A stretch of DNA of 6,181 nucleotides from Clostridia bacterium (GCA_017504335.1 JAFVRI010000233.1:1-6181); one strand, 5' to 3'. Positions 1 to 5,905 are shown, counted from the stretch's first letter. Made by a program: numbers and translations. Notes: generated by a model not told the origin, from the letters alone.

Positions 1-3
1 AAC

Positions 4-182
4 GAAATTTGCCCTTGCGGGCAAGTGAAATAGCTACGCTGTGAAATATTTGCTTCGCAAATGTGAAATATTCGCTGACGCGAATGTGGGCAAATTTCAT
101 TTCACATTGCGACCGAAGGACGCAATATTTCACAATTCACGAAGTGAATTATTTCACATTCGGCGTAAGCTGAATATTTCAC
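4..182. repeat. Orientation-switching array of short hairpins with GTGAAATA spacers
   Basis: Three copies of GTGAAATA (25-32, 41-48, 63-70) are followed by three copies of its reverse complement TATTTCAC (126-133, 150-157, 175-182); the flip lies near 86-105. Between the spacers sit different small palindromes: TTGCCC/GGGCAA (9-14/19-24), AGC/GCT (32-40), ATTTGC/GCAAAT (48-53/57-62), ATTCGC/GCGAAT (70-75/80-85), ATTGCG/CGCAAT (106-111/121-126), AATTCAC/GTGAATT (134-140/144-150) and ATTCGGC/GCTGAAT (158-164/169-175, one G-T pair). The 11-mer GAAATTTGCCC (4-14) is also repeated inverted at 88-98, which would enclose several hairpins and competes with the first one. All of this is directly visible. 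The array probably continues beyond the left edge. Whether it works as RNA, as a MITE-like element or as something else is unknown. Confidence 0.85.
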
Positions 183-197
183 TTGAAAAAATATTGA

Positions 198-425
198 ATT
201 TATGATATAGCGAATTATGCTCACAGCAAAGCCGACTTTATTGCCAAATTTCAAATCGCACTGAAAGAATGCTACGAAACGGAATATTGGATCGAATTGT
301 TTGTAAAATCCGAATTGCTTAACCGTGAGATTGCAAAAGAATTTTATAATCAGTGCGGAACGATTCGCAGAACGTTGATTTCATCAATCAATACTGCAAA
401 GGATAATGCAAATGACAAAAAATGA
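198..425 (+). pseudogene. C-terminal half of a four-helix-bundle protein (S23 / 23S rRNA intervening-sequence family)
   Basis: The frame is open from just after a TGA at 195-197 to a TGA at 423-425. From base 210 the translation contains NYAHSKADFIAKFQIALKE, then ETEYWIELF and a helical tail ending NANDKK. The pattern 'xADFxxKxxIALKExxETxYWxELL' is typical of the second half of the roughly 120-residue four-helix-bundle family first known from intervening sequences of 23S rRNA. The N-terminal helices are missing: upstream lies the hairpin array, with no start codon and with an in-frame stop. The gene is therefore either split by the array or is a 3' remnant. Family members are thought to bind nucleic acid; no function can be claimed for this fragment. 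Family recognition is from memory of the motif, not from a search. Confidence 0.7.
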
Positions 426-564
426 GTTTTACAAGCAATGGTTAGAACATTTTGCGAGTAAGCCGATGGGAGCTCGCTCACGATCAGCACGAGCAAAAAT
501 TTTCACCAACGGCGAAACTCCCCTCATAACAGCGCTGACAAATTTGCATGATGGCGAAAGCTGA
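412..564 (+). CDS. Possible 50-codon ORF overlapping the S23 remnant
   Basis: An ATG at 412-414 opens 50 codons ending at TGA 562-564. The peptide begins MTKNEFYKQWLEHFASK, has a basic middle (GARSRSARAK) and ends LTNLHDGES. An AAAGGA at 398-403 stands 8 nt upstream of the ATG, a plausible ribosome binding site. The frame overlaps the last 14 nt of the four-helix-bundle remnant, an arrangement compatible with translational coupling. I do not recognise the product. It could equally be a remnant of a longer gene or a chance ORF: it is short, and it lies in a decayed region next to the operon terminator. Confidence 0.3.
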   Translation: MTKNEFYKQWLEHFASKPMGARSRSARAKIFTNGETPLITALTNLHDGES

Positions 565-592
565 CCAAAGAAAAATCTTGAATCATGACCTC

Positions 593-637
593 AAAAAACA
601 CCGTCATAGCAAGGGTTTCCTTGCCATGGCGGTGTTT
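593..637 (-). terminator. Rho-independent terminator of the minus-strand operon
   Basis: The arms 596-614 and 619-637 form a 19-bp stem with one A-C mismatch and one G-U pair (as RNA from the minus strand), closed by a 4-nt loop (615-618). On the minus strand the stem runs straight into a run of six T's (598-593, the first three being part of the stem). It lies 20 nt beyond the TAA-side end of the last operon gene at 658, where a terminator is expected. The plus-strand side has only a broken T run (GTTTGCTTTC), so termination of plus-strand transcripts here would be weaker. Confidence 0.85.
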
Positions 638-657
638 GCTTTCTGTGTTATGCGGAC

Positions 658-2154
658 TCAGGTAGCGGCTTGCTCCTTGATCAACGCGTCAATTCGGATC
701 AGTGCCGCGTTAACGTCGCGGTAAAGATTTGCGATTGCGGGCGAGATCTGCGCCAGCGTCAGATCGGGATCCACGGCATGGCTTCCGCTCGCGTCTACGG
801 TATAGTAAGGAGCCAACGATTCGTAGGTTTCCTTGATCAGATCAATACCGATTCCCGCGTATTCCACATTATCCATGATTCTCCTTGCGTCATTCAGAAG
901 GGTCTGCAGCGTGGTAACCGCATTCGTATCCTTGGCGGAAACGATGGTCTTGATGCTGACACCGTTGGCGACGCGGTGAGAGTAGGCATTCAGCTGATAG
1001 CGCTCTCCCTTGATGGTATAGTCATATCCGTCAATCAGCTTGTAGGTTGCGGCATCGGCGATCCAGTTGTCGGTTACGAAGGATCCCGTACCGGTTCCTC
1101 CGTCGTAGGTAACGACGTTTGCCGTACCGGCATAGGTGCTTCCGATTCGGTACCAGTCGCTGAGCATGTTTCCGTTCTCGTCTCGGTCGCAGGTAAATAC
1201 CACCGCATAGACGGGAACATACGCACCTGCCCGATTCAAGGGGTCAATGGTCAGATATAGGGTCATTTCACATCCGTAGCCATGGAATACTCCTCCGTTG
1301 GTGTGCGTGGCGGTATAATCGTCTCCTGTCAGCCGATTGCCGTCAAGGTTCTCGTGCTTGATCAGAACAGTTGCGTCCATTTGCTCATCGCCCACCGTGA
1401 TCTGCAGCTGACCCGCGAACAGCGTGTTGACCGCCATGGAGTCCTCGCTGGAGGAGCCGGTTACGTTTCCTATATAGTTCGACGTCCATTCCTGGACTCC
1501 GTCAAACTTGTTATCCAGAGCGTCGACCAATCGCTCATAGGTCGTCATCGTATTTAAGATATTCAGGAATTTCTCTTCTACAACCTCAAGAGCCTCACGC
1601 TCTCCGTCTACGTTGATACCGAACTGGAAGTTGATCAGCGTTCTCCAGTCCGTATCGGCATTTCGGCTGGATCCTACCGTGTAAGTAACGGTAAATTCCA
1701 GCGTTTCTCCGGGAGCAACCTTTTTTGCCTGAGCGGAGGCATTTGCCAAAGAGCAGACCACGCCGATGTTGGATCTTCCCGTGGAGGTCGAAACGTGGAT
1801 ATTTCCGTTATAGCCTGCCAGATCCTCCTGAAAGTAAATTCCTCGGTAGGAATAGGTTAATTTGGTATTGTTCAACACGGTGATCTTATATACTACCTTA
1901 CCCGTGCTGCGGCTGCGGCTCAGAATCGAGTCCACCGTTGTGGTATACGGAATATGCTCCACTATATTTTTATCGATGTTGGTGACGTTATTCGTATCCG
2001 TGGTAACGCTTGTAATAAACAAGCCATAAGGAATATCGATATCTGCCGTACCCGTAACCCCAAGGGTATCCGATAGCGCGGCAAATCCGATGCTGGAAAA
2101 AATGCACATCAAGGAGAGTGAAATACAAATGGTGGCCTTCATCCACATTTTCAT
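658..2154 (-). CDS. Large secreted protein with SipW-type signal peptide; last gene of operon
   Basis: This 498-residue protein is predicted to be exported. Residues 5-25 are a hydrophobic signal segment ending G-F-A-A, followed by LSDTLGVTGTADI (27-39). This resembles TasA, where cleavage falls after W-A-A, so FAA/LSDTL is the likely site and the upstream-encoded SipW-type peptidase the likely processor. Residues about 30-182 are beta-rich (KVVYKITVLNN, then VAPGETLEFTVTYTVGS) and look like a TasA/camelysin-style sandwich. Residues 185-218 are helical. Residues 243-400 form a second beta-rich, Gly/Thr/Tyr-rich region with acidic loops (DRDENGN at 323-329). Residues 410-498 are mainly helical. 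There is no LPXTG motif and no C-terminal TM, so it is free, or held by partners. The start at 2154 is chosen for AGGAGA 11 nt upstream (2165-2170); Met3 and Met5 would lie further from it. It begins 30 nt after the DUF5305-type gene. The function of the C-terminal two thirds is unknown to me. Confidence 0.8.
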   Translation of the reverse strand: MKMWMKATICISLSLMCIFSSIGFAALSDTLGVTGTADIDIPYGLFITSVTTDTNNVTNIDKNIVEHIPYTTTVDSILSRSRSTGKVVYKITVLNNTKLTYSYRGIYFQEDLAGYNGNIHVSTSTGRSNIGVVCSLANASAQAKKVAPGETLEFTVTYTVGSSRNADTDWRTLINFQFGINVDGEREALEVVEEKFLNILNTMTTYERLVDALDNKFDGVQEWTSNYIGNVTGSSSEDSMAVNTLFAGQLQITVGDEQMDATVLIKHENLDGNRLTGDDYTATHTNGGVFHGYGCEMTLYLTIDPLNRAGAYVPVYAVVFTCDRDENGNMLSDWYRIGSTYAGTANVVTYDGGTGTGSFVTDNWIADAATYKLIDGYDYTIKGERYQLNAYSHRVANGVSIKTIVSAKDTNAVTTLQTLLNDARRIMDNVEYAGIGIDLIKETYESLAPYYTVDASGSHAVDPDLTLAQISPAIANLYRDVNAALIRIDALIKEQAAT

Positions 2155-2184
2155 CGTAAATCACTCTCCTCTCTTTGTGTGTTT

Positions 2185-3984
2185 TTAGTTATTGTTCTCG
2201 GTATTCTCTTCTTCGGGGGTAATCATGGCGGTGAATACACGCTCCGCCTTGCGACGTACGACGCCGATGATCTTCTTGAGCGGATGGTTCAGCTCTGCGG
2301 GATCAATCTTGTAATTGCCGCGGGAAACCTCTGCCTCGCGAACGATATCCTTGTCGTTTTCCTCGTCTCTGGTGGGAACCAGAACCACGTCTCCCTCCTC
2401 TACGGTATTTCCGTCGGGATCGTAGCGGTAGGTCTTGTGCTTTCTTTCCTTCCAGAACACATCAATCGCGTCAACGTAGTTTTCATTCTCCTCCGTCTCC
2501 TCGATTTCGGGGGTCGCATCCAAAAGCTCGGTGGTCTCCTCCTCCATTTCGGGGATCTCCTCTTCTACAAGGATCTCCTCCTCTGCGGGGATTTCTTCCT
2601 CCTCTGCGGGGATCTCCTCCTCCGTCTCGGGGATTTCTTCCTCCGTCTCGGGGATCTCCTCCTCTGCCTCTACGGTTGCGATGACCACGGGAAGCTCTTC
2701 CTCCTCGGGAGCATCGATTTCAACCTCGGCTTCCTCCACCACGGTCTCGATCTCTGCCTCAGGCTCGGGCTCGGAAACGGGGATGGGAGCAGGCGCGGGA
2801 GTCGGCGGCGGGGTTACCACAACCTTCACCACGGGACGAACCACATTCGTGATATTGGGCTTCACGATGGTTACGGGTGCGGCTTCCTCCTTCTTCGGGA
2901 TCTCGGGCTCAACGTAGCCCTCAACCTCAACCTTATATACGTACAAAAGCTTACTGTCTGTCGGGATCATAAACTTCGTACAGGTCTGATCCTGATTCTC
3001 ATACATCAAGATCGGTGCCTGGATCGTATCACGAATCTCCAGCATCTCTTCAAAGGTGTTTACCAGAATGATCTGATACTGATGGGTCTCGAAGAGGTTA
3101 TTGATCTTCTGGATGTACGACTTATACTGCGAAACGATCTTCTTGACACGTGCGGTATACGTGACGTCAGGGGTTCTCGTCAGCATGATAAACGCCACAA
3201 GAAGCGCGATTGCCAATACGTCAATTACGCCGAGAACGATGGCTGTCGTTTGGAAAGCCTCGCTGCCCGCGCCTCTGGAGCAGGCGATCATTTTCTCCTC
3301 GCCGGCAGGCACGGCAGACGTCATTTTGATATTGACTGTTTCGGTCGTAAGAGGAATACGAAGCTCGGATTTGTAAGTATCAACGGCACTTCCCGAAAAT
3401 GCTTCACAATCGCTGAGGACGTCAACCTCAAGGGTCACTACGATGCTGCTCGTGGTTCTTGTCAGAGAATACGTATGAATGAATTCATTGGCAAGGTCGT
3501 TGTATTCATCATAGTTGATCACAATGATCTCATTGATCCGCAATTTGTTCGAGGTGTTCTGTGACTTATTCTGCACATTGACCAGAACCTTTTCGGGATT
3601 GAAGATCGGGCTTGTTGACGTATCGTCAAGGATTTCCAAACGGGATTTGACGGTATAGGAATACCGATAATTCACGTCCTCGGTGTCCATGTCGATCTCG
3701 TAAGCATAGTCCGCAATGATGCGGTCTATCAGAGACGCGACGTAGGACTGATCCCTGCCCAGGTATTCTTCCTCATAAAAGTCGTTTTCCTTCAAGAACA
3801 CATTGTAGTCAATGCTTCCGCCCTCGGTATAACCGATGTAGTATTTGCTCTTCAGACGGATCGCCACAATGGTGGAGATCAGAATCGCAACCGTCAGCAC
3901 GACAACAATCACGACTTGAGTGAAGATCCACTTTTCACGGTTTTTTCGGTACGCCGCTCGTTTCTTCTTCTCATTTTCCGACAT
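2185..3984 (-). CDS. DUF5305-type two-TM protein with long acidic, Pro/Glu-rich cytoplasmic tail
   Basis: A 599-residue membrane protein. A basic N-terminus (KKKRAAYRKNREK) precedes TM1 (about 19-43). Residues 44-244 form an extracytoplasmic beta-rich domain, TM2 spans about 246-268, and 269-355 form a cytoplasmic segment (VKKIVSQYKSYIQKI, then a beta-rich part ending KLLYVYKVEVE). TM, outer domain, TM, and a short domain ending in 'xxxYxY' is the layout I associate with DUF5305, often found beside SipW-like peptidases; the assignment is from memory. A Pro-rich stretch (383-404) and an acidic stretch (405-500) with EEEIPET-type heptads follow, then a compact C-terminal module (about 503-580, with GDVVLVPTRDEEN and NHPLKKIIGVVRR). 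AAAGGAGG (3994-4001) lies 9 nt before the ATG. It starts 26 nt after the peptidase gene and ends 30 nt before the last gene, so the three are surely cotranscribed. A chaperone or anchoring role for the exported substrates is inference. Confidence 0.75.
   Translation of the reverse strand: MSENEKKKRAAYRKNREKWIFTQVVIVVVLTVAILISTIVAIRLKSKYYIGYTEGGSIDYNVFLKENDFYEEEYLGRDQSYVASLIDRIIADYAYEIDMDTEDVNYRYSYTVKSRLEILDDTSTSPIFNPEKVLVNVQNKSQNTSNKLRINEIIVINYDEYNDLANEFIHTYSLTRTTSSIVVTLEVDVLSDCEAFSGSAVDTYKSELRIPLTTETVNIKMTSAVPAGEEKMIACSRGAGSEAFQTTAIVLGVIDVLAIALLVAFIMLTRTPDVTYTARVKKIVSQYKSYIQKINNLFETHQYQIILVNTFEEMLEIRDTIQAPILMYENQDQTCTKFMIPTDSKLLYVYKVEVEGYVEPEIPKKEEAAPVTIVKPNITNVVRPVVKVVVTPPPTPAPAPIPVSEPEPEAEIETVVEEAEVEIDAPEEEELPVVIATVEAEEEIPETEEEIPETEEEIPAEEEEIPAEEEILVEEEIPEMEEETTELLDATPEIEETEENENYVDAIDVFWKERKHKTYRYDPDGNTVEEGDVVLVPTRDEENDKDIVREAEVSRGNYKIDPAELNHPLKKIIGVVRRKAERVFTAMITPEEENTENNN
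2581..2664 (-). repeat. Four 21-bp tandem repeats encoding acidic heptads
   Basis: Residues 441-468 of the DUF5305-type protein are four consecutive heptads: EEEIPET, EEEIPET, EEEIPAE, EEEIPAE. A degenerate continuation (EEILVE, EEEIPEM) reaches residue 481. At DNA level they are 21-bp units, seen on the plus strand as repeated 'GGGGAT(T/C)TC(T/C)TCCTC' blocks. Such repeats can expand or contract by slippage in 7-residue steps without shifting the frame. Confidence 0.85.
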
Positions 3985-4010
3985 TTCAGTAAACCTCCTT
4001 TCTTCTGATT

Positions 4011-5138
4011 TTATGAACGGCCGGAGAGTAACTCTCTAAGCCATAGGGTCGGATACCCCGCATACGCGATTTTCAAATCGGTCAGACCGATAATATCCGC
4101 ATCGGTTCGGTATCCGAGATCGTTTGCATTGTTGGCGTCGCCCTTGGTGTAATATCGGGTTTCGCCACGCATCTGCTCGATCTTGACAACTCTGTGTACA
4201 ATTCGTTTTTTGTCTTTGCGAAAGACAATGACCTGTCCTTCTTGAATTTCTTGGTCTTCGTAGGATTCGTAAATAATCACGTCACCCTTGTTGATCTCTC
4301 CCGTCATGCTTTCGGTCGCGATCACGATCGCGCCGAAGCGGAACTGACAGGAAACCAGCATGGCGACCGCAACGATTACAGCGGTGGATAGCACCACGCC
4401 GATGGTGGAAAGCGGATGCTTTTTCTTCAGGGCGATTTTCTTTTTTCTTTCGAAAAGCGCCGCCACAAGCGCCATCATCACAATCGGCAGAATCAGCTTA
4501 ATCATCGAGGATATCGCGTCCGACATTGCCGGAAGAACCGGAATGAAGTAGACGTAAAGCGTCGTAATCATACGGAACACGATATTCGGCACAGCCCCGT
4601 AGCGACGGGACACATAGTGGTAAAAAATGTTTGAGCTGATCGCGGGGAATAATGTCAGACCCACAAGGTCCATGAATTTGTTAAAGGATGTGATTCCCGC
4701 GAGATTGGAAAAGGAAAGGATTTCCGCAAGCACGCAGGAAAGAAACACCAATAGGCTGACAAGCCCTTTTTTTTGCGCCAGCAAGGTCGAGCGGAGAAGC
4801 TCCGTGGTGACGATAATCGCACCGATCGGAAGCACCGTGGTCAGGAGTAGCTTGGTCGTTATAAAATAGGGATTTCTATAATAACCGAAGGAAATACCCG
4901 ACATATGCGTCAGAATGACGAACAGCACGCCAATCACCGCGACCAGAAGAATCACTTCCCTTTTATTGATGGAAAAGGAGGTGCGCTTTCTGATCAGAAG
5001 GCGGGTGGCGATCGCGATCACCGTCATCAGACAAGCCGTAGAGATCTTGCTGTCCTTGATCGGAAGAAACAGGGACAACAGGAGGACCGCAAATATAAGT
5101 AAAGATGTGAGATAAAGAACCTTTTTATCCTTGTTCAT
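4011..5138 (-). CDS. SipW/ER-type signal peptidase I with multi-TM N-terminal extension
   Basis: The C-terminal part (about residues 245-375) is a serine signal peptidase of the SipW/archaeal/ER type. A final TM (245-264) is followed by the nucleophile motif ATESMTGEINKGDVIIY with Ser277, then KRIVHRVVKIE with His315 where bacterial LepB-type enzymes have Lys, then TKGDANNAND with Asp334. The Ser-His spacing of 38 and His-Asp spacing of 19 fit SipW. This enzyme class removes signal peptides from TasA/camelysin-type substrates on the outer membrane face. SipW proteins are usually near 190 residues. Here about 240 extra residues precede the catalytic part, with roughly eight hydrophobic helices (about 7-25, 31-49, 62-77, 93-115, 126-146, 156-175, 186-203, 207-229). 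AAAGGAGG (5146-5153) lies 7 nt before the ATG and fixes the start. The gene lies 63 nt behind the small secreted protein and 26 nt ahead of the DUF5305-type gene, so its substrates are probably the two exported neighbours. I give no symbol because it is not an orthologous-length SipW. Confidence 0.9.
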   Translation of the reverse strand: MNKDKKVLYLTSLLIFAVLLLSLFLPIKDSKISTACLMTVIAIATRLLIRKRTSFSINKREVILLVAVIGVLFVILTHMSGISFGYYRNPYFITTKLLLTTVLPIGAIIVTTELLRSTLLAQKKGLVSLLVFLSCVLAEILSFSNLAGITSFNKFMDLVGLTLFPAISSNIFYHYVSRRYGAVPNIVFRMITTLYVYFIPVLPAMSDAISSMIKLILPIVMMALVAALFERKKKIALKKKHPLSTIGVVLSTAVIVAVAMLVSCQFRFGAIVIATESMTGEINKGDVIIYESYEDQEIQEGQVIVFRKDKKRIVHRVVKIEQMRGETRYYTKGDANNANDLGYRTDADIIGLTDLKIAYAGYPTLWLRELLSGRS

Positions 5139-5201
5139 TCACGGTCCTCCTTTCGTTCATTTACTGATTCTCTGCGTTACGCAATGGATCGATCGCCTTC
5201 C

Positions 5202-5735
5202 TTAGGGAAGAAGGTCTACGGGAACTGCGTTGAAGTCGATCTGGAAGGTTGTTTCAACAACCTCGGTGGGAGTCTTGACACAAGCAATGGTGATGGTCAG
5301 ATCCGCAACACCGCCGGCAGCCAGCTGAGCGCTGTTGCCGCTCCAGTTGGTGGTTACGCTGAAGTACTCACTATCGGAAACCTCAAGGTTGGTGATGTTT
5401 ACAAGTGCGGCAAGGTCACCGGCATTGGTGATTTCAGCCGCGCAGATAACCGAGTCGCCCTTACCCTTCAGTGCGCCTGCAGCCACGTCAATGGTGATCT
5501 TGTCCTTGTCGGCAGTTCCTACAGCCAGCTCACCGATGGTAGCGGTTCCCTTTTCGGGAGAGATTACTGCCTTGGAGAAGTATACGTCTGCCTCGAATGC
5601 CTCATCTGCCGCTTCGACGGAGATGTCAGCCGTACCGGTTACCATCAGGTCATCTGCCATTGCAGCATAACCGATTCCCAGTGCGAGCGCTGCAACCAGA
5701 AGCAGCGCGATAATGGTTGTTCTTCTTTTTTTCAT
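5202..5735 (-). CDS. Small TasA/camelysin-like secreted protein, first gene of operon
   Basis: This 177-residue protein has a basic N-terminus (MKKRR), a hydrophobic segment (7-22), and Y-A-A followed by MADDLMVTGTADI (26-38). That matches the signal peptide class handled by SipW-like peptidases, with likely cleavage after Ala25. The remainder is beta-rich with the features of a TasA/camelysin sandwich: AAEITNAGDLAALVNITNLE (99-118), LAAGGVADLTITI (138-150) and a final strand TFQIDFNAVPV (163-173). Camelysins were first described as metallopeptidases, but no HExxH zinc motif is present, so protease activity is unlikely and a structural (matrix or fibre subunit) role is more plausible. Two cysteines (98 and 152) remain in the mature part and could form a disulfide. 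AAGGAG (5744-5749) lies 8 nt before the ATG. As the promoter-proximal gene it is probably the most abundant product. The family call rests on the signal motif and fold pattern, as overall sequence is divergent. Confidence 0.8.
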   Translation of the reverse strand: MKKRRTTIIALLLVAALALGIGYAAMADDLMVTGTADISVEAADEAFEADVYFSKAVISPEKGTATIGELAVGTADKDKITIDVAAGALKGKGDSVICAAEITNAGDLAALVNITNLEVSDSEYFSVTTNWSGNSAQLAAGGVADLTITIACVKTPTEVVETTFQIDFNAVPVDLLP

Positions 5736-5789
5736 TTTCTTTTCTCCTTTTTTAAGAAAATATTTGAGCGTTCCCTATCCGCCCAGCTT

Positions 5790-5811
5790 GCCCAAATGTG
5801 ATAACTTGGGC
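5790..5811 (-). promoter_or_regulatory. Leader hairpin at the predicted 5' end of the operon mRNA
   Basis: GCCCAA (5790-5795) and TTGGGC (5806-5811) form a 6-bp stem around a 10-nt loop. If transcription starts near 5816, as the candidate promoter implies, the hairpin sits about 5 nt from the 5' end of an approximately 80-nt leader. A 5'-terminal hairpin of this kind can protect an mRNA from decay. No U-run follows, so it is not a terminator. Confidence 0.35.
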
Positions 5812-5822
5812 TTTGTACGCAC

Positions 5823-5855
5823 ATTCTATCATCCCATGACTACAGCGTGACTACA
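5823..5855 (-). promoter_or_regulatory. Candidate operon promoter: extended -10 plus 11-bp-spaced direct repeat
   Basis: On the minus strand TGATAGAAT (5831-5823) is an extended -10 box, one base from TATAAT with the TGn extension. No good -35 hexamer lies 16-18 bp upstream. Instead the plus-strand octamer TGACTACA occurs twice (5837-5844 and 5848-5855), exactly 11 bp apart, covering about -21 to -39. One helical turn between identical half-sites suggests a dimeric regulator on one DNA face, replacing or blocking the -35 contact. A/T tracts further upstream (about 5863-5885 and 5896-5902) could act as UP-like or curved DNA. No experiment supports the start site. Confidence 0.45.
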
Positions 5856-5905
5856 AAATCATAACATTTTTAAAATTTTTTTTGAAAATTGCCGATTTTT
5901 TTGTC

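Noticed and set aside
4..182. CRISPR array
   Set aside because: The 8-nt repeated element is far too short, it flips orientation in the middle, and the intervening sequences are palindromes, not spacers of even length.
198..564. Diversity-generating retroelement accessory (Avd) region
   Set aside because: Avd proteins are related four-helix bundles, but no reverse transcriptase, template or variable repeat is present in the window.
2531..2917. Ser/Gly-rich plus-strand ORF that looks like a low-complexity secreted protein
   Set aside because: It is the antisense reading of the Glu/Pro repeat region of the DUF5305-type gene; there is no ribosome binding site and the composition is explained by the opposite strand.
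2179..3564. Long Leu/Gly-rich plus-strand ORF of 461 codons
   Set aside because: It is the exact antisense shadow of the DUF5305-type gene, kept open by that gene's codon bias; the repeated hydrophobic pattern mirrors the acidic repeats.
4500..4830. A CAAX-protease (CPBP)-like domain in the membrane extension of the signal peptidase
   Set aside because: TTELLRS at residues 111-117 loosely recalls the EExxxR motif, but the paired Glu is missing and no correctly spaced His motifs follow, so a second protease cannot be supported.
5173..5183. TGCG-TTA-CGCA hairpin between the first two operon genes as an attenuator
   Set aside because: Only 4 bp of stem and no U-run on the minus strand; too weak to call a terminator or processing site.
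5202..5735. Active camelysin-type metallopeptidase
   Set aside because: No HExxH or other zinc-binding motif is visible and the protein is dominated by small and beta-forming residues, so only a fold-level relationship is proposed.
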